From assembly GCF_021560015.1 (NCBI RefSeq), contig NZ_CP073588.1:1736001-1800000 (forward strand): DNA of 64,000 nt, written 5' to 3'. Positions 19,689 through 29,917 of the stretch are shown piece after piece. The position numbers were made by a program, and so were the translations under genes. The stretch is from Shewanella vesiculosa (GTDB lineage Bacteria > Pseudomonadota > Gammaproteobacteria > Enterobacterales > Shewanellaceae). Position 1 is the first letter of the stretch. Every line of letters begins with the position of its first letter. The notes beneath the pieces are model-generated. The model was not told the origin of the DNA, searched no databases, and was given only the letters and a program-made list of their open reading frames with translations.

Positions 19689-20628
19689 TATAACCTCTTC
19701 TGAATAAGTTTAATCTTTTTAAAATAGGAAGATGCAATAAGAATGAGCTTTTAGGAAATAAAATAGAATAAATTAAAGCTTTCAGTAATTTACGATCTTT
19801 TAACAGCCCTACTATTTCCAAATACTTATATGCTCGTAAGAGATTTTTATTACGTGTAACTTGAGCATCAATAGAGAATGTATCTAAATTATACATTTGA
19901 TTAAACTTTCCATCAGAACTAAGTAATGTTTGTATATGTTGTAAACTTAATACACTGGATATTGAACCACCGCGAACATTATATATATAACCAATGTATG
20001 GAACGACTTCAGTCGTAGCAGATTTAGCCAAGCAACTCGCCAAAAAATAGTAATCTTCGCCAACTCTAACCTCTGGCCAGTATCTAATTGAGTGTTTTTT
20101 TACAAAGCTACTTTTAAATAAAGGCTTTAAATAACCAGTTGACTTTACCTTAGAGAAAATAAGATTGGTATTAATTAAATATTGAAGTGAAAATGGACCT
20201 AAGGGTAATTCGTTTTTACTATAATAAGGAGTTAATATATCCCCTTTATTATTTCTAACATAAAAATTATCTAAGATGATATCTGTCGCTTCACCTTTTA
20301 AAGACAATAACTTAGATAGACGGTCTGGTAACATTTCATCATCAGAATCAAGTACAGCGATCCACGTTCCATTAGCTGCATCAAATCCTAGGTTCCTAGC
20401 ACCTCCTGGCCCAGTATTACTTTTATTCTTAATCAAAGTGATTCGAGTATCATTAATTGCTTCGACGACAGAAATAGTATTATCTGTTGATAAATCATCA
20501 ACAACAATTACTTCGACATTGATATCTACTTGATTAAGGGCAGAAAAAATTGCTGTTTTAATAAAATCAGCTGAGTTCCAAGCAGCAATAACAACAGAAA
20601 CGTCTACATTATGAATTACTCTAGTCAT
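19681..20628 (-). CDS. Family 2 glycosyltransferase
   Basis: The 315-residue protein has the GT-A fold opening VDVSVVIAAWNSADFI, the VVDDLSTDNT motif and the metal-binding DSDD (in VLDSDDEMLPDRL). It should add one sugar to the lipid-linked repeat unit at the cytoplasmic face; donor and acceptor cannot be read from sequence. It overlaps the next gene upstream by four bases and the initiating transferase downstream by eight. Resembles the 24.9-25.8 kb glycosyltransferase in architecture, perhaps an old paralogue. Confidence 0.85.
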   Translation of the reverse strand: MTRVIHNVDVSVVIAAWNSADFIKTAIFSALNQVDINVEVIVVDDLSTDNTISVVEAINDTRITLIKNKSNTGPGGARNLGFDAANGTWIAVLDSDDEMLPDRLSKLLSLKGEATDIILDNFYVRNNKGDILTPYYSKNELPLGPFSLQYLINTNLIFSKVKSTGYLKPLFKSSFVKKHSIRYWPEVRVGEDYYFLASCLAKSATTEVVPYIGYIYNVRGGSISSVLSLQHIQTLLSSDGKFNQMYNLDTFSIDAQVTRNKNLLRAYKYLEIVGLLKDRKLLKALIYSILFPKSSFLLHLPILKRLNLFRRGYNG

Positions 20629-21539
20629 AGATACTTTTTAAACTTCCCTTTAGACCAAATACCATAAAAAAAACCTAACCCATGAAAAAAATCACAAATG
20701 CAGTCAAGTGTAGATCTTTTTGAACTAATAACTTTTATCGGAAAAAACAAAAAGGACTTTACTAGATAAGCTGAGCCTTTAAACAAACAAACCACTATGG
20801 TACTAACTTTAGATTTAGTGGCTGATTCAATAGTATAACCTGTTGCACCGTGTCTAAAACTACGATCAATAGCCCAAGATACAGTCATTCTAGAATCGAC
20901 AACAATTTCAGATACTACAGCGTTACTATCCCAAAAAATAACTGCTCCAGCCTTAGTTGATCGAAGAAATAGTTCTTTATCTTCACCACCTTGAGTTAGA
21001 TTTTCGTTAAAGAAAAGATTTTTTTCTTTAAAAAAACTTAACTCCATAAGAACATTATTCGTTGCAGCCCATGATACCGTCTGCTCTTGGGTAAACTTTC
21101 GTTCAGAATAAATACAGGCGAATCTAAAGTAATTACTAGCATCAGATGGAAATATAGGAATTTGAGGTCCGGTTACAACATTAGCCTTACATTTTACTTG
21201 CGTCGTTAATAGACTATTAAGCCAATTACTATCGGGGTATGCATCATCATCAATAAAAGCTAAAAAATTAAAATCATGTTTAATTGCAAATTTTAAGGCT
21301 GTATTTCGAGCAAAGGGAATACCAGCTCGAATCTCTAATGAGCGATTGATAATAAAAGATGATGACTGATACCTATTGACCAAGTTATTTATATCTTCTG
21401 AATGCTCTGGTGTATTTTCTAAAATTAATAATTCAAAATAAAAATCATCTACATTAAGAGACTTTAACTTTAAAACACATTCATCTAGACTTTTCATTCT
21501 AGTGCCTACAGATAAGCAAGTTACAAGAATTTTTCTCAT
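20625..21539 (-). CDS. Family 2 glycosyltransferase
   Basis: A 304-residue GT2-type protein. The N-terminus (KILVTCLSVGTRMKSLDECV) is less canonical, but FIDDDAYPDSNWL is a clear DXD-type region and GGEDKELFLRSTKAG is the usual acceptor-side ED motif. The C-terminal 60 residues are hydrophobic and basic, suggesting membrane association. It overlaps both neighbours by four bases (ATGA junctions). Substrate unknown. Confidence 0.82.
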   Translation of the reverse strand: MRKILVTCLSVGTRMKSLDECVLKLKSLNVDDFYFELLILENTPEHSEDINNLVNRYQSSSFIINRSLEIRAGIPFARNTALKFAIKHDFNFLAFIDDDAYPDSNWLNSLLTTQVKCKANVVTGPQIPIFPSDASNYFRFACIYSERKFTQEQTVSWAATNNVLMELSFFKEKNLFFNENLTQGGEDKELFLRSTKAGAVIFWDSNAVVSEIVVDSRMTVSWAIDRSFRHGATGYTIESATKSKVSTIVVCLFKGSAYLVKSFLFFPIKVISSKRSTLDCICDFFHGLGFFYGIWSKGKFKKYL

Positions 21540-22522
21540 TTTAACATTCTTGAAATTATGTATTTAAAAAAGTTAGTACTCATTTTAAATAAGGTTTCAA
21601 ACTTAGGCAAATCACTATTAAACAGTAACTTAAAACCAAGGAAATTTAATTTAAAAGCAAACTTAAACGACAGGTAAGAAAAAATCTTAAGTTTTTCTTT
21701 CATTTTTCTTATTACGATGCCTCCAGCGAAATCATTAAGAGCAAACTCAGCTTTAATTTTAAGGTATAGCTGATATTGATCGAAATTGTTTTTTACTGAT
21801 AATGGGTTACCCCAGTTGTTACTAGACTTAAATATATTTACCCCTTCACCATAATCAACACCAGATTTCAAATCCATAGTGACATAGGAGCTCTTAGACA
21901 CTAAATGAAGCCACATTAAATAATCTTCACCAGCAACTGTTAAGGATTCATCAAAACGTAAACCATTAAGTATTTTGTGTGAGAAAACAATTGTAGAAGT
22001 TTGGCAAGCATAATTTTCGATAAGGTGAGAAAAAAATAATTCGGAGTCAATTGTTATGAACAAGGAGTTATTTAATTTACGTTTCTTTATAAACTCACTT
22101 ATATCAACTTCTACATTAAAATAACTTTTTTCGTCATCAAATCGCTGATGATCACAGAAATAAAATTCACTAATTCCCCCTAGACACAATAAAGCTCTAT
22201 GAATATGATCACTGTGCCAAATGTCGTCCGAATCGAGAAAAGCGATAAAGTCAACATTTAAAGCATCGGCTAAGTCTAAACCAACATTTCTTGCTTTTGC
22301 AGGACCAGCATTTTTTTGATGGATAGTTTGAATATCAATATGAATAACAGGCTCAATATTTAACAACTCTTTATCAGGTTTGATTGGCGATTCATCATCG
22401 ACAATGATAATAGTTATTTTTAATCCATCGATATTATTTTGCTTAAAAATGGAATTAACTGCATTAAGCAATAATCCTGATTTTTTTTGATAAAACGGAA
22501 TAATTACCGCTAAGTGCTTCAT
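21536..22522 (-). CDS. Family 2 glycosyltransferase
   Basis: The 328-residue protein opens HLAVIIPFYQKKSGLL, with IIVDDESP and a FLDSDDIWHSDH metal-binding motif, all typical of the GT2 fold. GEDYLMWLHLVSKS supplies the conserved acidic pair. Coupled by four-base overlaps to the next glycosyltransferase and to the pyruvyl transferase gene. The sequence is AT-rich like its neighbours. Confidence 0.85.
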   Translation of the reverse strand: MKHLAVIIPFYQKKSGLLLNAVNSIFKQNNIDGLKITIIIVDDESPIKPDKELLNIEPVIHIDIQTIHQKNAGPAKARNVGLDLADALNVDFIAFLDSDDIWHSDHIHRALLCLGGISEFYFCDHQRFDDEKSYFNVEVDISEFIKKRKLNNSLFITIDSELFFSHLIENYACQTSTIVFSHKILNGLRFDESLTVAGEDYLMWLHLVSKSSYVTMDLKSGVDYGEGVNIFKSSNNWGNPLSVKNNFDQYQLYLKIKAEFALNDFAGGIVIRKMKEKLKIFSYLSFKFAFKLNFLGFKLLFNSDLPKFETLFKMSTNFFKYIISRMLK

Positions 22523-23421
22523 CCTACACCTCTAGCAAGTTTACATTTTGAACTTAACGCCTCTAAAGCTTTTGCAGAGTTAACTTCAAAAATATTATCG
22601 GAACTTAAAAAAGCATCATTTATTGTAAATTTTGATAAAATATTTGCTGCATTTTTGATAAAAGCAGAATTAACGAATTTAAGTTTATCTTGAATATAAA
22701 GACTTCGATTTCCAGTAGCACGTAAACCCGACACTGAAGACCATAAATCCAATATAGAAGAGTTTGGACAGGTATTGAAACGTAATGATAAATCCATTGA
22801 CTCAGCCCAATCAAACCACTTATTGCGATGTATTTCGACTTTAGGCTGAATTGGGATCCATGGAACCCTTAATGTATCGGCAAGAATTACCCCATGCATT
22901 GCTTCTGATATGATAAAATCACAGTTTTTAATCCTAGCGAGTGTACTCATAACATCTGGCTCTGTAGGGTCTAAGTACTGAATACCGGCAAGGTCGCAAA
23001 CTTCTTTCCAGCATGCACGTTGAATACTTTGATAATGTGGCATAAAACCAATACGACTAATTTGCTTCTCAGTTAATTCATCTGTTGGTAATTGAAGATA
23101 CCGAGTCAAAATAGCGGCATCAGTAATGACTTTAGATTTATCTATATTAAGTAGTTTTGCCGTTCTGGGACCCCTAACAAAAGTAATATCCCAGCTACCA
23201 TCGTTGACATTAGGAATTTTAGTATAACCACCATACCCAGACCCCATAACAATCTTTTTTGCATCAAGCGGATAATAATCCCATAAAATTGAACCCACAC
23301 CTATAAATAGCGTACTTTCATCTTCATCTAAAAAACCTGGTTCAATTAAGTTTCCCCATAAGTATTTATTCAATTCGTCGCCAAAATTCGGCGGGTTTGA
23401 TTCAAAAAAAGTTAATTTCAA
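22519..23421 (-). CDS. Polysaccharide pyruvyl transferase (ExoV-like)
   Basis: A 300-residue cytoplasmic protein with the N-terminus NFGDELNKYLWGNLI, a GVGSIL segment, FVRGPRTAKLL and a later SEAMHGVILADTLRVPWIP motif, the features of the polysaccharide pyruvyl transferase family (CsaB/ExoV/WcaK). It would add a ketal-linked pyruvate from phosphoenolpyruvate to a sugar, making the polymer acidic. The start is ATG, nine bases after the flippase gene. ExoV is the best analogue because ExoA- and ExoM-like glycosyltransferases lie in the same operon. Confidence 0.83.
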   Translation of the reverse strand: MKLTFFESNPPNFGDELNKYLWGNLIEPGFLDEDESTLFIGVGSILWDYYPLDAKKIVMGSGYGGYTKIPNVNDGSWDITFVRGPRTAKLLNIDKSKVITDAAILTRYLQLPTDELTEKQISRIGFMPHYQSIQRACWKEVCDLAGIQYLDPTEPDVMSTLARIKNCDFIISEAMHGVILADTLRVPWIPIQPKVEIHRNKWFDWAESMDLSLRFNTCPNSSILDLWSSVSGLRATGNRSLYIQDKLKFVNSAFIKNAANILSKFTINDAFLSSDNIFEVNSAKALEALSSKCKLARGVG

Positions 23422-23430
23422 AAAATATCC

Positions 23431-24867
23431 TTACCTAATTATTGTTAGAAAAGTAAAATTAGCCGCAGATGGTATTATTTTAAACCGTCGGGAAAATAAT
23501 TCTAAAAAAACAAAATAAAAAATAATCATTAAACAAGAATAAATAATGGTATAAGCATAAACATTATCAATACGTTCAATAATTAAAAAATAGTTGATGC
23601 AATTAGCAAAAAACAACGACAATAGTGAGTTACACAAAACTTTAAAATATGAATACAGTGAGAAATCGATATATGTCCGAATTAATATAAATGATGACAT
23701 ATAGCTAATGAACTTAAAAAACACTAATGAGTATAAAAAGTAATCCATACTATAAGATGCTAGAATCATGTAAGTAGGAATTGATATAACTGCAACGAAA
23801 ACCTGAATCTTTGATAAAGAATTAGCGCCACCAGATAAAATAATAAAATTTCGTTGTGGTACACCTAAAGAAACAATTAATGCTACAGCACAAAAGTATT
23901 TAAATATAACAATTGATTCAGTCCATTTTTTCGTAAACAAAATATCAAAAAATGTATCACTAAAATAAAAAGCCAAAAAAATTAATGGAAGCATTAACCA
24001 CCAAGTTATTGCAGTTAACTTTATGAATGAAAGTCCTTTATCTGCATCTACATCATTAATATTTTTAGAGATTTTACTTAGAGAAATTTCATTGATTGTA
24101 CTTATAAATATATCAACTATGATATCATAAAGACGTTTGGATAAATTAAAGAACCCTAATTCTTTAACCCCCAAAAAACTTCCCACAACAAAAGATTCTG
24201 CCTGAATAAAGAAATTAGTGAACCCATTAACAAATGTAACTGGCATAGCGAATTGATACATGTCTTTAATAACATCTAAATCAAAATGCACTATCGTTTG
24301 TGACTTAAATTTTGAATATAAAAAGACAAACCCGAACAATGAAATTGCAATTTGACTAAATACTAATGCCCAAACACCAAAATTTAACTGTAGTAGCAGA
24401 TATACAGTAATTGCAGATGAACAGGTACAAATTATTGTTCTTAAAGCTAGCTGAAAATAAAATTCATATTTAACACAAAGTGTATTATACACATTAACAA
24501 AGCAGTCAAAAAAAACTTTCACAAACAATAAAACAATCATGTTATTAATATTTTCAGAATAAAAATCAAATTTAAAAACATTAAAGAACAATAACATAAC
24601 AAAAATAACAATCGCTGAAACCAGTACATGGAACCAAATAACAGTTGAAACTATCTCTTTAGTCAAAACATCTATTTTAAATAAACTGTCTCGCCAACCG
24701 GTAGGCAATAATGAAGAAGCTAAAAATATTAATGTTAATGCTAAGGCTACTTCACCAAATGATTCTGGGTCTAAAATTCTAGCACTATAAACAAAAACAA
24801 TAAAATTGAGTATCGGAGGGAAAAACTTACTAAAAAAAAGGGCAACTATCGATGCTTTACTTTTCAT
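23431..24867 (-). CDS. Wzx-type polysaccharide flippase
   Basis: The 478-residue protein is almost wholly hydrophobic with 12-14 predicted membrane segments, beginning ALFFSKFFPPILNFIVFVYSA, the typical start of the polysaccharide transport (MOP/MATE-like) family; the motif YSARILDPESFGEVALA follows. It would flip the undecaprenyl-linked repeat unit to the periplasm. Its start overlaps the upstream glycosyltransferase by 11 bases. AT-rich, as is usual for wzx genes. Confidence 0.87.
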   Translation of the reverse strand: MKSKASIVALFFSKFFPPILNFIVFVYSARILDPESFGEVALALTLIFLASSLLPTGWRDSLFKIDVLTKEIVSTVIWFHVLVSAIVIFVMLLFFNVFKFDFYSENINNMIVLLFVKVFFDCFVNVYNTLCVKYEFYFQLALRTIICTCSSAITVYLLLQLNFGVWALVFSQIAISLFGFVFLYSKFKSQTIVHFDLDVIKDMYQFAMPVTFVNGFTNFFIQAESFVVGSFLGVKELGFFNLSKRLYDIIVDIFISTINEISLSKISKNINDVDADKGLSFIKLTAITWWLMLPLIFLAFYFSDTFFDILFTKKWTESIVIFKYFCAVALIVSLGVPQRNFIILSGGANSLSKIQVFVAVISIPTYMILASYSMDYFLYSLVFFKFISYMSSFILIRTYIDFSLYSYFKVLCNSLLSLFFANCINYFLIIERIDNVYAYTIIYSCLMIIFYFVFLELFSRRFKIIPSAANFTFLTIIR

Positions 24868-25789
24868 CGAAAAACCTAACTTTTATTTGTTCAGATAAGT
24901 TTTTCAAAATAAAGATAAAGACATCAATCCTTGAGAATAATACAACAGTTGAATTGATAAAGTGCTTTTTTTTAACTGATGTATAAAACTCAATCCATTT
25001 TACTTTTTTATTAATTGAATAATATAATCTGTAAAGTAGCTTTTCTGCATTTGTATCATAGTTAAAATCTTTAATTAAATTTAAGTTACAATCTCTTAAC
25101 AATATTAAGTCTTCAACCGAGTGCTTTGCCGAAAGAGAGTCATCTCTGACCACGGCAACATAACCACATGCTTCAACAAGGATAAATCGAGCACCATGTG
25201 AGAGCAGTCGAGAATAAAACTCAAAATCTTCACCCAGTCTCATGTCTTCTTTATAAGATAAGTTATGTTGATTAATAAAACTTAGTTTCAAAAGCGGTTT
25301 AACAAAACCTAGCTCTTTTCTAGATTCATTTTCCCTAGTAATATTAGAATCAAGAAAATAGTTAAGATCGACAACCTGAGGTTCTACAATATCTAACATT
25401 TTAGTTAAATCAGTTGAATTGCTATCTACAATTCTAAACTGATCATCGGCAATAATGTCGTTATCATCAGCATAAGATAATAATGTCTCGAAACGATTCT
25501 CAATCAAAAAATCATCGGAGTCTAGAATAGTAACCCATTCTGTATTGCACATTTCGAGAGCTCTATTTCTTGAATAAGATGGGCCCATATTTTTTTTATT
25601 CGAAAGCACAACCACTTTTTTTTCAGCACTAAATTCTTTATTAATGACTTCAAGTGTTCTATCTGTTGAGAAATCATTAACAACATAAATCTTATCAACT
25701 AAAGGTTGGTTGATAGTCGAATTAATACATTTTACAATCGTTTTTTCACAATTATAAGCGGCAATGATAACTGAAATACTATTTTCCAT
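24857..25789 (-). CDS. Family 2 glycosyltransferase
   Basis: A 310-residue GT-A protein: ISVIIAAYNCEKTIVKCI, YVVNDFSTDRTLEVI, then the metal-binding ILDSDDF and an LGEDFEFYSRLLSHG acceptor-side motif. Overlaps the next gene upstream by a single base and the flippase by 11, so it belongs to the same operon. Sugar specificity cannot be inferred. Confidence 0.86.
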   Translation of the reverse strand: MENSISVIIAAYNCEKTIVKCINSTINQPLVDKIYVVNDFSTDRTLEVINKEFSAEKKVVVLSNKKNMGPSYSRNRALEMCNTEWVTILDSDDFLIENRFETLLSYADDNDIIADDQFRIVDSNSTDLTKMLDIVEPQVVDLNYFLDSNITRENESRKELGFVKPLLKLSFINQHNLSYKEDMRLGEDFEFYSRLLSHGARFILVEACGYVAVVRDDSLSAKHSVEDLILLRDCNLNLIKDFNYDTNAEKLLYRLYYSINKKVKWIEFYTSVKKKHFINSTVVLFSRIDVFIFILKNLSEQIKVRFFDEK

Positions 25790-26673
25790 TAATAATTCTC
25801 AATATGATTTAGACCCAAGGACTTTAGATTAACGCCGAGGTGAAAAATTCCACGCATAAGCCAAAAATGAAATTTTTCATTATTAACACAGAATAATAAA
25901 CAGAATAAAAAACAAAATAATAGTTTAGAAAATGATATGAAAAACAACTTAATTCTATCTAGGAGACTGCTTGTACTTAGCTGTAATTGTCCAAATGATT
26001 GGCCCATTCTAAGCTTTCTTTTTAACATCCATGTTTTGGTTAGTCGGTTATCTGGCACCGGCTCTTCAACTATCGCCATAGGTTCATAAGCCAGCTTAGC
26101 TCCCTTCTCGTACATCTTATAAAAAAAGTCGGTATCTTCTCCACCAGTTCGACCATAAATTAAATTAAAATGAAGCCCATCCGCTTTAGCTAAATTAATG
26201 AGAGTGTTTCCTGTATAACCGGTTTTAATCTCATTATCGATGAATACTGGTTGGTGTGAGTGGAAATCATTAGCAATAATCCATTTAGGCGTATTGTCTG
26301 GATACATAGCTTTAACAGGACCAAATACTACGTCAGCATTATCTTTATCTAATCTTTTTAGCATTAGTGAAATCCAGTTTTTCGATGCAACTTGATCATC
26401 ATCAATCGTAAAAAAAATTGGGCTGGTTGTATTATCTAGGCAAGCGTTCCTTGCAATTGAAATATTTCTTTTAGGCGCATGAACGTATTTTAATTTTAAA
26501 CTTAATTCAATGGCTAAATTTTCAATATATTCTTTCGCAACTGTCGTTTCATCATTATCGGCAACAACAACTGTAATAGTAATATTTTTAGGTAAAACTT
26601 GAGCAACAATAGACTCTAATGTAAGTCTAATTTCAGGCCTTTTATAAGTACAGATGCCAATACATACTTCCAT
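25789..26673 (-). CDS. Family 2 glycosyltransferase, ExoM-like
   Basis: The 294-residue protein starts EVCIGICTYKRPEIRLTL and has VVADNDE, a TIDDDQV metal-binding motif and GRTGGEDTDFFYKMYEKG, the ExoM-type pattern from succinoglycan-like loci. The C-terminus has a hydrophobic segment (LLFCFLFCLLFCV) likely to anchor it to the membrane. Nine bases separate it from the ExoA-like gene upstream. The ExoM resemblance is from recalled sequence patterns; the transferred sugar is unknown. Confidence 0.84.
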   Translation of the reverse strand: MEVCIGICTYKRPEIRLTLESIVAQVLPKNITITVVVADNDETTVAKEYIENLAIELSLKLKYVHAPKRNISIARNACLDNTTSPIFFTIDDDQVASKNWISLMLKRLDKDNADVVFGPVKAMYPDNTPKWIIANDFHSHQPVFIDNEIKTGYTGNTLINLAKADGLHFNLIYGRTGGEDTDFFYKMYEKGAKLAYEPMAIVEEPVPDNRLTKTWMLKRKLRMGQSFGQLQLSTSSLLDRIKLFFISFSKLLFCFLFCLLFCVNNEKFHFWLMRGIFHLGVNLKSLGLNHIENY

Positions 26674-26682
26674 ATATAAATC

Positions 26683-27654
26683 CTATCTAAATAACGTATT
26701 GGAAAATAATTTACGACAAAATCCAGCTGACCATCCAAGATGCATAACCGCAGCACTGGGTCCTGACAAAATAATAATTAATTCCCTATTCTTTATTGAT
26801 AAAAAAACACCATAAGCTAAACATATAATTAACCAGCTGATGAATGGTAAAGTATAAATTAAGCTTACAGGATATAATAGGCAAAGTAATAATGCCGGTA
26901 ATACAGATAAAGGAATTAGCTGCCTAACTTTAGGAATAGATTTATGTTTAATGACATTAGAAGCACGTCCAATACCATATTTATAATATTGTTTAAATAG
27001 TCCTGTAAAAGTACCACGAGGATAATATGTCATTTGAGTGGCCGATGTTAACCATATTTTAAACCCTGATTTAACTAATCTAAAATCGAGCTCTGCATCT
27101 TCATTAGCAACAAAGGTTTCATCATAACCATCAACTTGATTAAATGCAGAAACTCTCATTAATGCATGGTGTCCATGATCAACCCAAAGCCCTTCATTTT
27201 TAATATTTCGATGTGCCGACCCACCATTACCTAACTTTGAGTTTTGTGTGATAGCAAACACTTTTTGTAAATCCGTTTTACCAACGGTATCCATCGCAAT
27301 TACGACGGAATCAGCATGAGTCATTTCTGCCGATTGAATAAGTGAAGTAATAAAGTTATCTGGGTAATCTGCATGAGCATCAATACGTATAAAATACTCA
27401 CTATCATTTCCGAAGAGCTTTACCGCTAGATTTACCCCAGCGCTTTGAATTTTTTTATTGTTATGAATCAGTCTGATATTTATGTTGTCAATTATGAAAT
27501 CTTTAACGATTTTTTGGGTTCCATCAGTGCTCCCACCGTCGGCAACAACAATGAGAACACTCTCAATTTGACAAAACTGCTGTAATAGTCGACCAATATG
27601 CGCCGCTTCATTTAAACAGGGAATAACAACGAGTATTGTTTTTTTTGTCATCAC
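26683..27654 (-). CDS. Family 2 glycosyltransferase, ExoA-like
   Basis: A 323-residue protein with TILVVIPCLNEAAHIGRLL, VVADGGSTDGTQ and a DAHADYPDNF motif in the DXD position, followed by NEDAELDFRLVKSG and membrane segments near the C-terminus (about 245-300). This layout matches ExoA-type succinoglycan glycosyltransferases. It overlaps the broken epimerase by four bases. Part of the AT-rich operon. Confidence 0.85.
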   Translation of the reverse strand: MMTKKTILVVIPCLNEAAHIGRLLQQFCQIESVLIVVADGGSTDGTQKIVKDFIIDNINIRLIHNNKKIQSAGVNLAVKLFGNDSEYFIRIDAHADYPDNFITSLIQSAEMTHADSVVIAMDTVGKTDLQKVFAITQNSKLGNGGSAHRNIKNEGLWVDHGHHALMRVSAFNQVDGYDETFVANEDAELDFRLVKSGFKIWLTSATQMTYYPRGTFTGLFKQYYKYGIGRASNVIKHKSIPKVRQLIPLSVLPALLLCLLYPVSLIYTLPFISWLIICLAYGVFLSIKNRELIIILSGPSAAVMHLGWSAGFCRKLFSNTLFR

Positions 27655-28625
27655 TTAAACGTTCCTGATGTGTCCTTATGCCAATCTGCTAATGCTTTTA
27701 CCAAACCATCATCAAATGTCTTACCTTGTTGCACTAACCAGCCAGGATATATATTTGTCGACTGAACAAGTTTCATCACCCTATCAGGATGTATACCTAC
27801 ATTAAATGCGTTGAACAATCTAAAGGTTTTAGCCGCTAGTAGAACAATAAACTTTGGTACCAGAACAGTTTTCACGTTCGGAAAATGTTCTTTTTTTAAA
27901 TGTTTCAATAATATCTTCTAGAGAGTAACCATGATGATATGCGCCATTAAATGTTACTTCACCACGATTAATTTCTTTAGCGTAAGAGATTGCTTCAAGA
28001 AGGTCTTTTACATAAATACAGGCTTTAATGGTATCTTTACGACCTGGGTAAATGAATATGCCTTTTGATAACAGTGTTGCTAGACGAGTAAAATTCCCAC
28101 CTTCTCCATGACCAAAAACTACAGCAGGTCTAACAATAGTAATTTTATTGTTACTGTCTGAGCGTTGCCAGTCGCGATGTACTCTTTCAGCTATCATTTT
28201 AGAGTAACCATATGAAGATGTTGGTTTTAACTCTGTCGTTTCTATTTTTTTTTGTCTTCACCTGGGCCATATACTGATATTGAACTTGTAAACACAATTT
28301 CTTTAATATTGCATTTTGTCGCAAACTTACATATTTCAATAGCACCCATGATATTGGTCTCGTAGTATTCATGATGCTCATGGCCAGGAGTAGTATGTAT
28401 TGCAGCGAAATTGTAAATGATATCAATGCCTTCAAATAACTCTAAAGTCGATAAGTCTCTAACATCTGCTTGAATATACTCGACATTTTTAACTCTTTTT
28501 GTAGGTTGTTTAATATCTATAGAAATTATCTTGCTTGCGGTAGCAAATAATGAGTCAATCAAATGAGTACCTATGAACCCTGAACCGCCAAAGATAACTA
28601 TGTTTGCGCCAACCTTATGCGACAT
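27651..28625 (-). pseudogene. NAD-dependent epimerase/dehydratase, interrupted by two frameshifts
   Basis: Three successive frames together encode one short-chain sugar-nucleotide epimerase of about 324 residues. Frame 1 (28625-28242) has the GGSGFIGTHLID Rossmann motif and TSSISVYGPGED; frame 2 (to about 27890) carries the catalytic-type YGYSK and RPAVVFGHGEGG; frame 3 (to 27651) has the C-terminus. The breaks sit at an A9 run (minus strand; 28245-28253) and an A7 run (27891-27897) and are opposite in sign, so one added and one removed A restore the full frame. This could be decay, slippage-tolerant expression or sequencing error. It overlaps both neighbours, so it is an integral operon member. 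Confidence 0.8.
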
Positions 28626-29886
28626 TAATTACTCTCCTTTCTGAAGTATCAAACGAAATCCAAGCAAAACAAATTAGAAACTGAATCAGTGTAAACTGTC
28701 TAAATAAAATCGCTTCTAAAAATGATTGGATAAATAAAAATAAAAATATATAAAGGGATATAACTTTGCTTGGATCACTTATGAAATAAGATTTAAATAT
28801 TCTTTTCACCATAAATAATACGCCAACTAAGTATAGTATCAATCCCAATATCCCTAGCTCTACCCATATATTGATAAATATATTATGAAAATTAAAACCT
28901 GAACCTGAAGGTACACTAGCAAACTCCCAAATATCTTCAGCAACAGAGCTATTTATAACAAATACACTTTGATATCCGGCTCCTAATATTGGATTGTTTG
29001 CTATTAACTCTATCCCTCTATCCCAAATATAAGTGCGGCCTGTGAGAGTAGGATCTTTATCAAGACTATACATGAATTCATCAAAAATATGATGGGTTAA
29101 AGAGTAGATAATTGTTGAAACTATACAAACACAAAAAAAACCGACTAGAAAATTTATTAATACCCTAAGTGAAATTGATATTAATATCTTTTGATAGCTC
29201 ATTATCACATACATTAGGATAATTGACACCAATACTGATGCTATTGCACCCAATGACTTTGCTTTAATCAAAATTAAACTAGAAGTAATTAATAAAAAAA
29301 AACCCAACAATCGAGATATTTTAGTCGGGTTTTCAATGTAAAAAAAAATGGCTAACGATATTCCAACAGCAAAAGCTGTATGTGTTGCTAAATAGTTCTT
29401 ACTTTCAAAAATACCAATTAAACTATATTCACCAGTCATACCATTTAAGGCAAATCGATTTGTTAAAAGGCTCGCTAACATAGCCGTAAAAAGAGAGAAC
29501 CCTAAACAATATAATAGAGTTCTTCTTTCTATTCGGAAGATTATAATAATTGAGAACATCGTTGTTAAGAAAAGTTGTATTCCACCCCGTAATGCTAACA
29601 ATGGATAATCAGCCCAAAGACTTGAGAAAATAGCCAATATAGGTATAAATAGCAATGCTTTATTTTTTAAAAGAATATGTATACTTTCGTTAAGATTTGA
29701 AACTAAAACAATTCCGCCACAGCAGAGCATTGCAAATGCTGCAACACTACCCAGAAGAGAATTAAAAACTAAAGACGATAAGAAAACAAACACAATCAAA
29801 AAGACAAAAAAATTTGTTTTTATAAGAGTTATATTTTTATAATTTTTCATTTTTATCTTGATAAATAGACATAAAATAAATATCAT
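28615..29886 (-). CDS. O-antigen polymerase/ligase family membrane protein (Wzy-like)
   Basis: The 423-residue protein has 10-12 membrane segments and the Wzy_C-type loop with LTGRTYIWDRGIELIANNP and FNFHNIFINIWVELGILG. As the first gene of the glycosyltransferase operon, next to the flippase and sugar enzymes, it is the better candidate for the repeat-unit polymerase. The start may be the ATG at 29850 (MKNYKN) rather than 29886; the first 12 codons are weakly supported. Divergent from the acyltransferase gene. Confidence 0.78.
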   Translation of the reverse strand: MIFILCLFIKIKMKNYKNITLIKTNFFVFLIVFVFLSSLVFNSLLGSVAAFAMLCCGGIVLVSNLNESIHILLKNKALLFIPILAIFSSLWADYPLLALRGGIQLFLTTMFSIIIIFRIERRTLLYCLGFSLFTAMLASLLTNRFALNGMTGEYSLIGIFESKNYLATHTAFAVGISLAIFFYIENPTKISRLLGFFLLITSSLILIKAKSLGAIASVLVSIILMYVIMSYQKILISISLRVLINFLVGFFCVCIVSTIIYSLTHHIFDEFMYSLDKDPTLTGRTYIWDRGIELIANNPILGAGYQSVFVINSSVAEDIWEFASVPSGSGFNFHNIFINIWVELGILGLILYLVGVLFMVKRIFKSYFISDPSKVISLYIFLFLFIQSFLEAILFRQFTLIQFLICFAWISFDTSERRVINVA

Positions 29887-29917
29887 CCTAGAAAATTAAA
29901 TATAAATAGAGAAAATT

